Below are positions 35,300-44,582 of a stretch of DNA of 64,000 nucleotides, piece by piece. The DNA is from [Limnothrix rosea] IAM M-220 (lineage in GTDB: Bacteria; Cyanobacteriota; Cyanobacteriia; Cyanobacteriales; MRBY01), in assembly GCF_001904615.1 (NCBI RefSeq), contig NZ_MRBY01000007.1:59930-123929 (forward strand). Reading direction: 5' to 3'. Made by a program: the position numbers and the translations under genes. The notes beneath the pieces were generated by a model. It saw only the letters and a program-made list of their open reading frames with translations, was not told the origin of the DNA and made no database searches. Each line of letters starts with the position of its first letter. Position 1 is the stretch's first letter.

Positions 35300-36070
35300 A
35301 TGGGTAAAGGCATCGTTCTACTTTCAAAACGCGAAATCGAGAAAATGCGTAATGCAGGACGTCTCGCAGCACAACTACTGGACTATCTTGCCCCTATGGT
35401 CAAACCCGGCGTAAGCACCCTCGAACTGAACGATGCGGCAGAGACCTGGACCCAAGAACATGGCGCGAGAAGTGCACCCCTAGGCTACGGCAAAAGCAAT
35501 CCCTACCCCAAATCCATTTGCACCAGTATTAATGAAGTGATTTGCCACGGCATTCCCAATAAGAAAGACGTTTTAAAGAATGGCGACATTATCAATATTG
35601 ACGTGACCCCCATTGTTGAGGGCTACCACGGTGATACTTCTCGTACTTTTTTTGTGGGGACACCCAAGCCGGATGTTGAACGCCTCGTTGAAGTCACGAA
35701 AAAATGCCTTTATCTCGGCATCGAAGCAGCCCAGCCCAATGGCCGCATTGGTGATATTGGCGCAGCCATTCAAGAGTACGCTGAGGCCCAGGGTTATTCT
35801 GTGGTGCGTGATTTTGTCGGACATGGTGTTAGCAATGTTTTTCATACTGAGCCTCAAGTACCCCATTACGGTACACGCGGCAAGGGTAAAAAAATCCGTC
35901 CGGGCATGGTGTTCACCATTGAACCGATGATTAATCAAGGTACCCATGAAGCGGAAGTTCTAAGCGATGGTTGGACGGCTGTCACAAAGGATCGTAAGCT
36001 TTCGGCACAGTTTGAACATACGATCGCCATTACTAAAGATGGCCCTGAAATTTTGACGCTGCCAGAATAG
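35300..36070 (+). CDS. map: Type I methionine aminopeptidase
   Basis: Removes the initiator methionine from nascent proteins. 256 residues. Metal ligands are visible in IINIDVTPIVEGYHGDTSRTFF (two Asp), GHGVSNVFHTEP (His), MVFTIEPMI (Glu) and QFEHTIAIT (Glu). KREIEKMRNAGRLAAQLLDYL is the usual N-terminus; there is no zinc-finger extension. It is divergent from ilvC. Confidence 0.95.
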   Translation: MGKGIVLLSKREIEKMRNAGRLAAQLLDYLAPMVKPGVSTLELNDAAETWTQEHGARSAPLGYGKSNPYPKSICTSINEVICHGIPNKKDVLKNGDIINIDVTPIVEGYHGDTSRTFFVGTPKPDVERLVEVTKKCLYLGIEAAQPNGRIGDIGAAIQEYAEAQGYSVVRDFVGHGVSNVFHTEPQVPHYGTRGKGKKIRPGMVFTIEPMINQGTHEAEVLSDGWTAVTKDRKLSAQFEHTIAITKDGPEILTLPE

Positions 36071-36428
36071 TTTTTGTGAAAACGCAACCATACGGATTAT
36101 TCTAAATGGATTTTCCGAAACGCCCCACGGCACTTTGGCTTTACCAGTGGCATAGGCTTTAGGGGAAGGGGATTGTGAGGGGATCTACGAGTTGCTTACC
36201 CTTGAGTTACAACAAAAGTACTTGGTATCGGACATTGAACGAATGTATCGTCAGGCGATCGCCTACGACGACAATTGCCAGCTTATTGAGCTTGGGGTGA
36301 TGGTAACCCTTACAGTCCCAAGATCTGGGTTGGGGCTAGGTGGCACTGAATATGCTTGAGTATGGTGAGGCGATCGCCGTGGTGGTCACCCAAGATTGAT
36401 TAGTACGGGACATTGCATGGGGACGACC
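36071..36428. other. 358-bp region with a possible gene remnant
   Basis: A frame open from about 36156 to 36360 on the plus strand reads YELLTLELQQKYLVSDIERM then YRQAIAYDDNCQLIELGVMV, which looks protein-like. It lacks a good start and ends soon after. I cannot name the family. It is likely the residue of a decayed gene, with a second disrupted stretch up to 36420. Confidence 0.35.
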
Positions 36429-36653
36429 CTAGGGACGATATTCTCGGATGATGGGGGGCTGGGATTCTGACTGCTGGGCTTTTTGTAGATGGTTACTCAC
36501 CGCTAGGGCGATCGCCAAACCACCAACAAATAAAATGACACGGAACCATACAGCACTTTGGCGAGGACGGCTGCCCCCTGAATACAGCGGCGACTGACCC
36601 CGTACTCGTCTAATTTTTTCTGGCCATTCTGCTAATTCTCGCTCGGTAGTCAT
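36429..36653 (-). CDS. Small single-pass membrane protein, unknown
   Basis: 74 residues. A polar N-terminus (MTTERELAEWPEKIRRVRGQ) is followed by one transmembrane helix at about 37-53 (FRVILFVGGLAIALAVS) and a short Gln/Ser-rich tail. Sensible composition and position in a spacer support it as a gene. It stands alone between degraded sequences. Function unknown. Confidence 0.5.
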   Translation of the reverse strand: MTTERELAEWPEKIRRVRGQSPLYSGGSRPRQSAVWFRVILFVGGLAIALAVSNHLQKAQQSESQPPIIREYRP

Positions 36654-36779
36654 GGCAATTTCTGTAAATAACTTGCTGTGAAAAAATAAGTTTATACCTT
36701 TTCACGTATCTTATTTTACAAAATCAACCCACATCTCCAAGGGTGGCGATCGCGACCCCTAGATTTTTTCTACCAGAGA

Positions 36780-37135
36780 CCTTCGCAGTGCTCCGCCGAT
36801 ACCGGAGGTTAGGGGGGGTGAAGCAGAGCGTAACCGAAGGGAACAAGTTTGATACGATTAAATCAACAGCTCAAACGCCAAAAATGAGAAAAATTGGTAC
36901 ACCCAAAGGCGGCTCAGGAAACGATTTAGATACTGACAACCGAAAACGGCCATAAGCTAAAACTGAATATTTTTATCTGCGGTGGGGCGCATCGTGGAGG
37001 TAAAACCAAAATACTTGGTGAGACGGTCTGGCGGGGAATATCGCATGGGAATTGCATGTTCTAGTTAAGGGTCTGTGCAACAGGAATCTCACAAGCCATA
37101 CTGCTTTGCAGTTGGTGGGGGAGCGTCAAGACAGC
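36780..37135 (+). mobile_element. Probable decayed IS200/IS605-type (tnpB 3') remnant
   Basis: CGGTCTGGCGGGGAATATCG, then CATGGGAATTGCATGTTCTAG, then CAGGAATCTCACAAGCC and TTGGTGGGGGAGCGTCAAGAC look like the 3' end of a cyanobacterial tnpB gene with its right-end hairpin (recollection of typical ends). Upstream fragments such as GTPKGGSGND and DNRKRP fit a degraded TnpB C-terminus. All reading frames are broken, so it is not functional. This explains part of the gene-poor stretch 36654-37725. Confidence 0.4.
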
Positions 37136-37351
37136 ACCATAAAAGACCGAGCAACGGCGCAAGATTTAGACCCAAATTTTAATTTAACTAATCAATAAAA
37201 AGCGATTGTTTGATTGTTTGTTGCCACCGAATGCGTCGTTATTTTGGCTGACATGGTGATTTTCGCCAAATTTTTTTGATCATCAGTATCAAAACAATCT
37301 AGCCATTGCAATAATTACAGATAGGTTCCATAACCACGAATTTCCACATGG

Positions 37352-37417
37352 TTAAAAAAGGGCGATCGCCTGCATTTCCCCATGGCGCGCTAATTCCAAA
37401 AAACGACGCTTAGCCAT
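37352..37417 (-). pseudogene. Possible N-terminal remnant of a cyanobacterial gene
   Basis: 21 codons, MAKRRFLELARHGEMQAIALF, then stop. The opening resembles the RLLELARQGDPQAIAALM start of a domain common in cyanobacteria (recollection), so this may be a truncated relic. The remainder of 37140-37650 contains no other recognisable gene. Confidence 0.3.
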
Positions 37418-37725
37418 AATAATTTAATGACCCAGATAATCTGAAATGAAGTGGGGGTCGCAACCATAGCCGCGTCTTCAAAATTCGCCCACTTACCAGT
37501 AGTTCTGAAATATCGTTCATAACCTAGTGGGATGTATTTCCCGGCGACAAACCCAGTCAAAACCCCATTTAAGCGTTAATCTATTAACTAGATAAAACTA
37601 AATTTCCCCCCTTGTTGTTCCCTTTTTGAGCAAAAAAACAATGCTGCTTTGTGCAGATTCTTAGAATATTTTTGACAATTATTTTTTTTCCTAAGTATTT
37701 CCGGTTCAGCTTACCTCGGTTTTCT

Positions 37726-38226
37726 ATGTTTTCTCGTCCTCAGCCTCTCCCGACTACGCCAGATCAAGAATCCGTCTGGGATTATCCGCGTCCTCCTCGC
37801 CTTGAGCCTTGCCAGAAACAGATCAAAATTATGTTTAATGGTGTGGCGATCGCCGAAACCAGTGATAGCTATCGCGTCCTCGAAACCAGTCACCCGCCCG
37901 TATACTATCTGCCACCCACCGCCATTGAACAACACTATTTACAAGCAGCAGAAGGTCAATCTTTTTGTGAATGGAAAGGCCTTGCTCACTATTACAACAT
38001 TGTGGTGCAGGACAAAACTTTAGCAAAAGTTGGCTGGTATTATCCCGAGCCGACAGCCCCCTTTAAGGAGCTACAAAATTATGTAGCTTTCTATGCCCAA
38101 CCAATGGATGCCTGTTATGTCGATGGCGAAAAAGTCACCCCCCAGCCCGGCGGCTTTTATGGTGGCTGGATCACAAAAGATATTATTGGGCCTTTTAAAG
38201 GTGAACCGGGTAGTTTTGGCTGGTAA
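37726..38226 (+). CDS. DUF427 domain protein
   Basis: 166 residues from the ATG at 37726. IKIMFNGVAIAETSDSYRVLET, PPVYYLPPTAI, CEWKGLAHYYNIVV and YPEPTAPFKELQNYVAFYAQ are the defining blocks of DUF427, a small beta-tent fold of unknown biochemical role. A C-terminal PQPGGFYGGWITKDIIGPFKG extension is present. A GTG at 37651 would add 25 hydrophobic residues with little support. Confidence 0.9.
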   Translation: MFSRPQPLPTTPDQESVWDYPRPPRLEPCQKQIKIMFNGVAIAETSDSYRVLETSHPPVYYLPPTAIEQHYLQAAEGQSFCEWKGLAHYYNIVVQDKTLAKVGWYYPEPTAPFKELQNYVAFYAQPMDACYVDGEKVTPQPGGFYGGWITKDIIGPFKGEPGSFGW

Positions 38227-38325
38227 AACAGTCTCAAAACGATGCAATTTTCTATTCTGCAATCGGGAAATATAAAATAGAGATAGGGAGTTTCGATTTT
38301 TAAACGTTTACTCTCGTTATCAGCC

Positions 38326-38430
38326 ATGATTATCGCAACAAAGTTAAAACCCAGTCATGCCAAGGCCAAAGGTTATTGGGAAGCCGGCCCAGTCCGGGGA
38401 GGAAATATGATCGCCAACGGTGCTCCATGA
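38326..38430 (+). CDS. Very short ORF, possible small protein or relic
   Basis: 34 residues: MIIATKLKPSHAKAKGYWEA then GPVRGGNMIANGAP. Lies in the 288-bp gap between the DUF427 gene and the histidine kinase. No clear ribosome site. Composition is protein-like, but I do not recognise it; it may be the end of a decayed gene. Confidence 0.2.
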   Translation: MIIATKLKPSHAKAKGYWEAGPVRGGNMIANGAP

Positions 38431-38514
38431 TAATTTCTCAATGATCATTTAATGACAATATCTTTCTTTAAAATGTCGTTACGTCGCTGATTTTGCTGGA
38501 ACAGCTCACATTAC

Positions 38515-39717
38515 ATGTATTCAGAGCACAAAAGGAGTTCAGTGATCCTGCCTAATGCGCTTGTAATTTTATTAATTGAAGATAATTTAGCCGAAGCTGA
38601 ATTGTTACAAGAACTCCTGCTCACCCTTGATACAACCGCTTGTCAGCTTTGCCATGAAAGTCGTCTGTCCGCAGCCTTAAAGGCTTTACAGCAACAACAG
38701 TTTGACATTGTTTTACTAGACCTCAGTTTACCCGATAGCCAGGGCTTAAATTCCCTATCGGCCATTATCGCTGTTGCTCCAGATACGCCGGTTGTTGTGT
38801 TAACGAATACCAGTGATTCGGAAACGGCTCTAGAAGCGGTACACCAAGGGGCGCAGGATTATTTAGTCAAAACAAATATTGCCATTGATCAGGCAACATT
38901 ATGGCGATCGCTACTGTATGCCATTGAGCGCAAAAAAAATCAAAAAGCATTGCGCATTGCCAACGCACGACTCCGGCAGGAGATGACGGTACGCGAGCAG
39001 ATTCAGCGTAAATTACAAGAGTCCAATAAAGAACTCGAGCAGTTTGCCTATATTGCCTCCCATGATTTGAAGCAGCCTTTATCTAGTATCTATTCATGGG
39101 CGCAGCTATTGCAGGTACGCTACGGCGATCGCCTAGATGAGAAAGGACACCAATACATTCAATCCATGCAAGACTCCGTCAAACAGATGACCCAGTTGAT
39201 TGAAGATCTTCTCACCTATTCCCGTGTTGACCGTGCAGAAAGTGAATTTGTGACGGTAAATTGCAATATTATCGTGCACCAAGTCCTCAACCGTCTCAGC
39301 TCGGCGATCGCCCAAAGCCAAGCAGAAATTACCATAGACCCCTTGCCAGAAGTCTATGCCAACCCCCTCCAGCTCGGTCAACTTTTCCAAAATCTCATTG
39401 AAAATGCCCTGAAATACCATCGAGAAGATGTCATTCCTTTCGTCCACATCAGTGCCCACTCCCATAACCAACAATGGATCTTTAGCTGCCGCGATAATGG
39501 CATCGGTATCGAACCCGACTACTTTGACCAAATCTTTTACGCCTTTAAACGACTCCATTCCCAATCCCAGTACGCAGGTACAGGCATCGGCCTAGCCGTA
39601 TGCAAAAAAATAGTCCAACGCCACGGTGGCTCTATTTGGCTAGAATCCAACCACGGAGAAGGCTCCCAGTTCCTCTTTTCCCTCCCCTTTCGCCCCCAAT
39701 CCGTCCTGCCCCCTTAA
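38515..39717 (+). CDS. Receiver-histidine kinase hybrid sensor
   Basis: 400 residues. An N-terminal receiver (~15-140) has intact acidic residues (LLIEDN), the phospho-Asp in DIVLLDLSLPDSQG and Lys in DYLVKTN. A coiled linker leads to the HisKA dimerisation domain with phospho-His in FAYIASHDLKQPLSSI. The HATPase domain (~285-400) has NLIENALKYH, DNGIGIEPDYFDQIF and GTGIGLAVCKKIVQRHGG. The HK portion is of the bacteriophytochrome-kinase type. No separate response regulator gene is adjacent. Confidence 0.92.
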   Translation: MYSEHKRSSVILPNALVILLIEDNLAEAELLQELLLTLDTTACQLCHESRLSAALKALQQQQFDIVLLDLSLPDSQGLNSLSAIIAVAPDTPVVVLTNTSDSETALEAVHQGAQDYLVKTNIAIDQATLWRSLLYAIERKKNQKALRIANARLRQEMTVREQIQRKLQESNKELEQFAYIASHDLKQPLSSIYSWAQLLQVRYGDRLDEKGHQYIQSMQDSVKQMTQLIEDLLTYSRVDRAESEFVTVNCNIIVHQVLNRLSSAIAQSQAEITIDPLPEVYANPLQLGQLFQNLIENALKYHREDVIPFVHISAHSHNQQWIFSCRDNGIGIEPDYFDQIFYAFKRLHSQSQYAGTGIGLAVCKKIVQRHGGSIWLESNHGEGSQFLFSLPFRPQSVLPP

Positions 39718-39862
39718 AGATCAACCCAAGCGGTGATCTAGATCTTTGCCCCTAGTGAATCACCTTTGCTACATTGAAAGCATCTATAACTTTGATACCA
39801 AATCACGTACGTATCAACTGCCACATTACCAAATACTTTGGGCAAAATTAGGGGAGGTTCCC

Positions 39863-41248
39863 GTGAGTTTTGAAAATGACCACCAACAATGTTTAGAGAA
39901 ACTCATTTGGGCAATGGAGGAGCTTAAAATTGACTTTGAGATGGCTCAACTCAATAAAATAGCAAACCTTATTGTGCAAACAATGACGGGACCTTGGCGC
40001 TCATTCCACACACCAGAGCATATTTTTGAAGTGGGTGGTTCCGACAACGCCATCGAACTTTTAGCCGCCCTGTTTCACGACGTTGTTTACGTACAAGTGG
40101 ACAAAAGCGTCAACTTTAACCTCAGCTACTACATTGTGCCCTTCGTTAAAGAAGTCCGAGAACAACTCTTTATCCGCGACCCCGACGAATTACCACAAGA
40201 CCAACTTTTTCAGATCATCCTAGATTTATTTGGTTTCCAGCCCGGCCAACCCCTCTCTTCATTTAGGGGACAAAACGAGTTTCTCAGTGCAATTGTCGGC
40301 GCTAAAGTTTTAGAACCATTTTTGTCTCCCGCCCAACTGGCTGAAGTGATTTGTTGCATTGAAACAACAATCCCCTTCCGTCCAGACGATGAAAATGGTG
40401 TTAGCGCGGCCATGGCATTGTTTCACCGCCTAGAAACTGTAAACGAAAAGTATGGCATCGGCTTATCCCAAGACCAGATGGAAAATACAATTCGCCGTGC
40501 GGTGAGATTGTCTAACCGCGATGTCGGCAGTTTTGCCCACCCCAAAGCAGCTCGCTTCTTAGATGGGACATGGGATCTTTTACCTGAAACAAACCATAAT
40601 CTCCATAACCGCTCTTCCTATACTGTCGTTGAATATCGCCAAGCGCTCCAAAAAATGGAAGGCTTTATGAATTTCCTGCGGCCAAATATCATTTTCCAAG
40701 AATTTATGGGTGAACCTGACCAAGATATTTACAACGAACTGATTGCGCAGTCTGAGCGAAATTTACAAGTTGGTCGCCTGTATCTCGGTTGTAAGTTATT
40801 TACGATTGGTTTTCTAGAGGCTATTTCTCGCCGCTTAGGTCGCGATATTCCTTTATCTAGCATGATGGGTGAATTACCATCACAAGGTGAAGACGATATT
40901 CAGTCAAAGCTGATTGATTATATTCCTGCGATTGAGAGTACGTTTACCCTCAGAAACGATGTGGAGAAAGAGGTTTTAGATTTATTAGAAAAAGGTCGTT
41001 ACCAAAATGCTTCCTACGATCTCAAAAATTCACCATTAGCAACTTATATTGTGAAATCTATTGGTTTTGATGCGGTACGGGAACAGTGCGATCGCGCAAA
41101 GCTCTTTTTCCGGGGAGAGTTGTCCCAAGAGGGATTTCTTGAAAGCATTAGCCCAGAAATTACGCTAACTGTCGTTAAGGGCATCAACAAATTATTTGAG
41201 CAACGCCAAGCATCGTTAATGAAAATTATGCCTGTTGTCACGGCTTAA
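39863..41248 (+). CDS. HD-superfamily-like predicted phosphohydrolase
   Basis: 461 residues from GTG 39863, which is preceded by GGGGAGG at good spacing; longer in-frame starts at 39746 (TTG) and 39755 (GTG) add a low-quality N-terminus. FHTPEH and [18 protein letters not shown] give the H...HD...D pattern seen in HD hydrolases of the COG4339 type. The remaining ~350 residues are helical and not recognised; the protein is about twice the usual length. Role unknown; nucleotide hydrolysis is an inference. Confidence 0.65.
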   Translation: MSFENDHQQCLEKLIWAMEELKIDFEMAQLNKIANLIVQTMTGPWRSFHTPEHIFEVGGSDNAIELLAALFHDVVYVQVDKSVNFNLSYYIVPFVKEVREQLFIRDPDELPQDQLFQIILDLFGFQPGQPLSSFRGQNEFLSAIVGAKVLEPFLSPAQLAEVICCIETTIPFRPDDENGVSAAMALFHRLETVNEKYGIGLSQDQMENTIRRAVRLSNRDVGSFAHPKAARFLDGTWDLLPETNHNLHNRSSYTVVEYRQALQKMEGFMNFLRPNIIFQEFMGEPDQDIYNELIAQSERNLQVGRLYLGCKLFTIGFLEAISRRLGRDIPLSSMMGELPSQGEDDIQSKLIDYIPAIESTFTLRNDVEKEVLDLLEKGRYQNASYDLKNSPLATYIVKSIGFDAVREQCDRAKLFFRGELSQEGFLESISPEITLTVVKGINKLFEQRQASLMKIMPVVTA

Positions 41249-41339
41249 ACCCTTGCGGGGAGTTGATGACAAATCTACTGGGATGAAGAGGTTACAATAT
41301 CTCTACTTAGAGTTATTTTCTTCATCTATAACGTACACC

Positions 41340-42593
41340 GTGACTATTTCTCCGATTTCTCCCAGCAGCAAAACCTTTGATGCGAATCAGCCGGATGCCC
41401 TTGGCCGTTTTGGTCAGTATGGCGGCAAGTATGTACCGGAAACCTTAATGCCTGCACTGGCTGAGCTGGAATCAGCCTATGCTCAGTACCGTAATGATCC
41501 TGACTTCAAAGCTGAGCTAGATCTTCTTCTTAAGGATTATGTCGGTCGTCCTAGCCCACTGTATTTTGCAGAGCGGCTAACGGAACGCTACGTTCGCCCG
41601 GATGGCTCAGGCCCTCAGATTTATCTCAAGCGCGAGGATCTCAATCATACTGGGGCTCATAAAATCAATAATGCGATCGCCCAAGCTTTATTAGCGAAGC
41701 GCATGGGTAAAAAACGGATTATTGCGGAGACTGGCGCAGGTCAACATGGTGTGGCAACAGCGACAGTTTGTGCGCGTTTCGGAATGGAGTGCATCATCTA
41801 TATGGGTGTGCAAGATATGGAACGTCAGGCACTTAATGTTTTTCGGATGAAGCTTCTGGGGGCAACAGTCCAACCGGTGGCAGCGGGAACGGGTACGCTA
41901 AAGGATGCCACTTCTGAGGCGATCCGGGATTGGGTGACAAATGTCGAAAATACTCACTACATTCTTGGTTCTGTGGCTGGGCCTCACCCCTATCCGATGA
42001 TGGTACGGGATTTCCACGCGATTATCGGCGCAGAAACTCGTGAGCAATGTCAAGAAAAATGGGGCGGTTTACCGGATATCCTCATGGCTTGTGTCGGCGG
42101 TGGCTCCAATGCAATGGGCTTATTCCATGAGTTTGTTAGAGATCGTTCTGTTCGCCTCATCGGTGTTGAAGCGGAAGGTTCTGGTGTGGCTAGTGGCCAC
42201 CATGCAGCGACATTAACCCAAGGTCAGCCGGGTGTCTTGCATGGCGCGATGAGCTATTTATTGCAGGATACAGAAGGTCAGGTGGTTGAGGCGCATTCGA
42301 TTAGTGCGGGTCTTGATTATCCCGGTGTTGGCCCTGAGCATAGTTATCTCAAGGATACGAGCCGCGCGGAATATTACAGTGTGACGGACGAGGATGCGGT
42401 GAGGGCTTTCCGGTTTGTGTCGGAGCTTGAGGGCATTATTCCGGCTCTTGAAACGTCCCATGCTTTTGCGTACCTTGAAACTCTTTGTCCTCGGTTAGAA
42501 GGTAGTCCTCGCATCGTGATCAATAGTTCTGGTCGTGGTGATAAGGATGTGCAAACTGTGGCGAAGTACCTCGACAAGAACGGTTGGGATTAA
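41340..42593 (+). CDS. trpB: Tryptophan synthase beta chain
   Basis: Condenses indole with serine to tryptophan. 417 residues from GTG at 41340. [22 protein letters not shown] is the standard N-terminus, and the PLP lysine is in [21 protein letters not shown] (phosphate loop), [12 protein letters not shown] and SGRGDKD near the end are all intact. A longer frame from 41235 overlaps the preceding gene and lacks homology. trpA is not adjacent. Confidence 0.96.
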   Translation: MTISPISPSSKTFDANQPDALGRFGQYGGKYVPETLMPALAELESAYAQYRNDPDFKAELDLLLKDYVGRPSPLYFAERLTERYVRPDGSGPQIYLKREDLNHTGAHKINNAIAQALLAKRMGKKRIIAETGAGQHGVATATVCARFGMECIIYMGVQDMERQALNVFRMKLLGATVQPVAAGTGTLKDATSEAIRDWVTNVENTHYILGSVAGPHPYPMMVRDFHAIIGAETREQCQEKWGGLPDILMACVGGGSNAMGLFHEFVRDRSVRLIGVEAEGSGVASGHHAATLTQGQPGVLHGAMSYLLQDTEGQVVEAHSISAGLDYPGVGPEHSYLKDTSRAEYYSVTDEDAVRAFRFVSELEGIIPALETSHAFAYLETLCPRLEGSPRIVINSSGRGDKDVQTVAKYLDKNGWD

Positions 42594-42694
42594 TTTTTTT
42601 ATAGACAAATTTTACGGATAAATCAAAAATTGTTTTTTGGGCGATCGCCTTCCTCTTGATTCAGGAAATGTGGTCGCTTTTTGATTCTCTAAAA

Positions 42695-43354
42695 TTACCA
42701 ATGAATTTGGCTCAGGATATAACGCAATCGATCGTAGTCATCCTTGAGCAAGGTGCTGATCATTCGCCCCACGTTTACGAGCCACTGGCGATCGCCTTTT
42801 CGTAGTCGGTAAACCTCTCGCACAGATGCAGCGATGAGAGATTCCGGCGGAACCCAATTCACCTGCAATAAAACCCGTAAAAATTCGAGCTTGTCAGTGA
42901 AGTGAATAATCTCTTCCGGTTCGCAATGGTAAACCGATTGGTGAATTTGAGGCGGGCGGGGCGGTAAATATTGAAACACTTCGCCACGTTTACTGTTTCT
43001 TCGTTTTGGCGGCGCTTCAAAGCCCACAATTGCCGCTCGAAATTCAGTTTTTAGCATGGCAAAAATCTGGGGTTGCTGTTCCCGCAACTCCTCTAAACTC
43101 ATGCCCAATGCCCTTGCCCGATGTACAGAATCAATGGGGGATGTCGTCACATAGGTAACGATGCCATAAACCACATTGCCGGACTCTTCGTCATAGGATT
43201 TTACCCAACTACCGAAGGGTGGCATGACCGGGAAACTTAAATCCTCTGGTTCCAAACATTGCGCCGTGAATTCTGTGGTTGTCGTCTCGATGACCTCCGC
43301 AATATGATCCGGGTGGCGATCGCCAAGACTAAATTGAGGCAAGGGCAAACGCAT
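42695..43354 (-). CDS. HAS-barrel domain protein
   Basis: 219 residues. The N-terminal ~95 residues (HPDHIAEVIETTTTEFTAQCLE, PPFGSWVKSYDEESGNVVYGIVTYVTT) form a HerA/ATP-synthase-type beta barrel as annotated for this cyanobacterial family. The C-terminal half is helical (LEFLRVLLQVNWVPPESLIAASVREVYRLR). No ATPase domain is present. It lies 5 bp after the ndhS stop, so the two form an operon. Confidence 0.75.
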   Translation of the reverse strand: MRLPLPQFSLGDRHPDHIAEVIETTTTEFTAQCLEPEDLSFPVMPPFGSWVKSYDEESGNVVYGIVTYVTTSPIDSVHRARALGMSLEELREQQPQIFAMLKTEFRAAIVGFEAPPKRRNSKRGEVFQYLPPRPPQIHQSVYHCEPEEIIHFTDKLEFLRVLLQVNWVPPESLIAASVREVYRLRKGDRQWLVNVGRMISTLLKDDYDRLRYILSQIHW

Positions 43355-43359
43355 CTAGC

Positions 43360-43530
43360 TTACTTACTCTCTTCGAGTTCAGAGAGATTAAACGTAATAA
43401 TTTTGTCCCAGTTACCACCTTCAAACAAGACCGCCGCACGACCATCGGTGACACGCTGTACCAAGCCTGTAAAACGGTAGAAGGTATCGTCGGGATTAAT
43501 GACTTTTACTGTACTGCCGGGAAGAATCAT
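43360..43530 (-). CDS. ndhS: NAD(P)H-quinone oxidoreductase subunit S
   Basis: 56 residues: [20 protein letters not shown], then [20 protein letters not shown], then [16 protein letters not shown]. This is the SH3-like NdhS subunit that helps dock ferredoxin on the NDH-1 complex in cyclic electron flow. GAAAGGAAAA precedes the ATG as a good ribosome site. Too short to appear in a length-filtered gene list. It is upstream of the HAS-barrel gene with 5 bp between them. Confidence 0.9.
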   Translation of the reverse strand: MILPGSTVKVINPDDTFYRFTGLVQRVTDGRAAVLFEGGNWDKIITFNLSELEESK

Positions 43531-43849
43531 CGTAAGTTTTCCTTTCTAAAAGACACTCCAACAATAATAACGGGTTAATGCGGAACACAAGCAACAGCAA
43601 ATCTATGAACGCCCGCTTGAGGTAGCAGCAAACGCTGATCAGCCCTTGGCAGAAGGGACGAGCAAATAAAATAACAAAATTGGCTGGAGCATTTGATTTG
43701 GCGTAGGGATGGTTCGGGTAGAATGGCTAAAATCGCAACAGATCGCGTCACAATCACAGCATCACCAATGAATCGTGTAGAACCAGTTGTTGCTCGGCGA
43801 CTTTGGGAAAAGTTCGCTGACATCCTCCAGATGCACAAGCAGCTTGATT
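43531..43849. other. 319-bp spacer upstream of ndhS
   Basis: Presumably carries the ndhS promoter close to 43540-43600. A plus-strand frame (ATG about 43723, MAKIATDRVTITAS) looks partly protein-like, but its last third is antisense to the next gene, so it is not called. Confidence 0.4.
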
Positions 43850-44497
43850 TTAAACGGCATCAAGTAGATCTTCGCGGGATGCGAGGGCTTCAGGAAAATA
43901 AAGTTCGCAAATATCTTCGGGTAATTCGTTAATGACAAATTGGCGACCCTGCTGAATCCAATATTCCACATCTTCAGTGGAAAGGTTTTCGCCTTCTGCT
44001 TGGAGATATGCCGAAATGCGGGTAGGACTCCAGTGATAATTATCGGCCATCACCAAAATTAGTCGTGCCAAGGGTGGAATGAGTTCTAGGGCTTGTTCGA
44101 GATAGCACCACAATGGGGGGGTTGCTTCTTTGATGTTGTAGTTGATCGATTCGACAGGGGGCATTTCAGTGCCGTTGATGCACATTGCCGTGGTGTTGAT
44201 TAGCCAATTTTGTAGGGTATCGGCGTTGGTATTTTCGTCTCGCAAATTTAGACCGCGCATTTCATGGAAAATATGTCGCCATGTCAATGCAAAAATGTAG
44301 TCTGCCTGCACCGGCGATCGCGCAGAATTACCGATCAGAGAATAAATAATCGGTGAATAGCGACAAAAAATCCCAGTAAAATACTTACCCTGCTCCGGAT
44401 AACGCTGGAAAAGAGTGAGCAAATCCAAATCGCTATAATGGTTGAGGGATTGAATCAGGGGATGATTCGCTTCGGGAAAACTCGGGATCTGAACCAT
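43850..44497 (-). CDS. Sigma-70-like protein (ECF-type layout)
   Basis: 215 residues. DLDLLTLFQRYPEQGKYFTGIFCRYSPIIYSLI resembles sigma region 2. The C-terminal part, PLARLILVMADNYHWSPTRISAYLQAEGENLSTEDVEYWIQQGRQFV, resembles region 4 with a helix-turn-helix. This fits a group of divergent cyanobacterial sigma-like proteins. No anti-sigma gene is adjacent. Whether it binds core RNA polymerase is not shown by sequence. Confidence 0.6.
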   Translation of the reverse strand: MVQIPSFPEANHPLIQSLNHYSDLDLLTLFQRYPEQGKYFTGIFCRYSPIIYSLIGNSARSPVQADYIFALTWRHIFHEMRGLNLRDENTNADTLQNWLINTTAMCINGTEMPPVESINYNIKEATPPLWCYLEQALELIPPLARLILVMADNYHWSPTRISAYLQAEGENLSTEDVEYWIQQGRQFVINELPEDICELYFPEALASREDLLDAV

Positions 44498-44582
44498 GTC
44501 CTACAATATAATGCTTACAAAATCACCTAAACAGACTCATTAGACTTTCATCATAGTCGATTTATTCATCAACGCCTGATCT

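Noticed and set aside
36743..36955. 70-codon plus-strand frame
   Set aside because: Appears to be a fragment of a decayed tnpB-like region rather than an intact gene; no start context.
41235..41339. N-terminal extension of trpB
   Set aside because: Overlaps the preceding gene and adds sequence not found in TrpB; GTG at 41340 gives the standard length.
43693..43932. 79-codon plus-strand frame between ndhS and the sigma-like gene
   Set aside because: Partly protein-like, but its last third is antisense to the sigma-like gene's C-terminus and no family is recognised.
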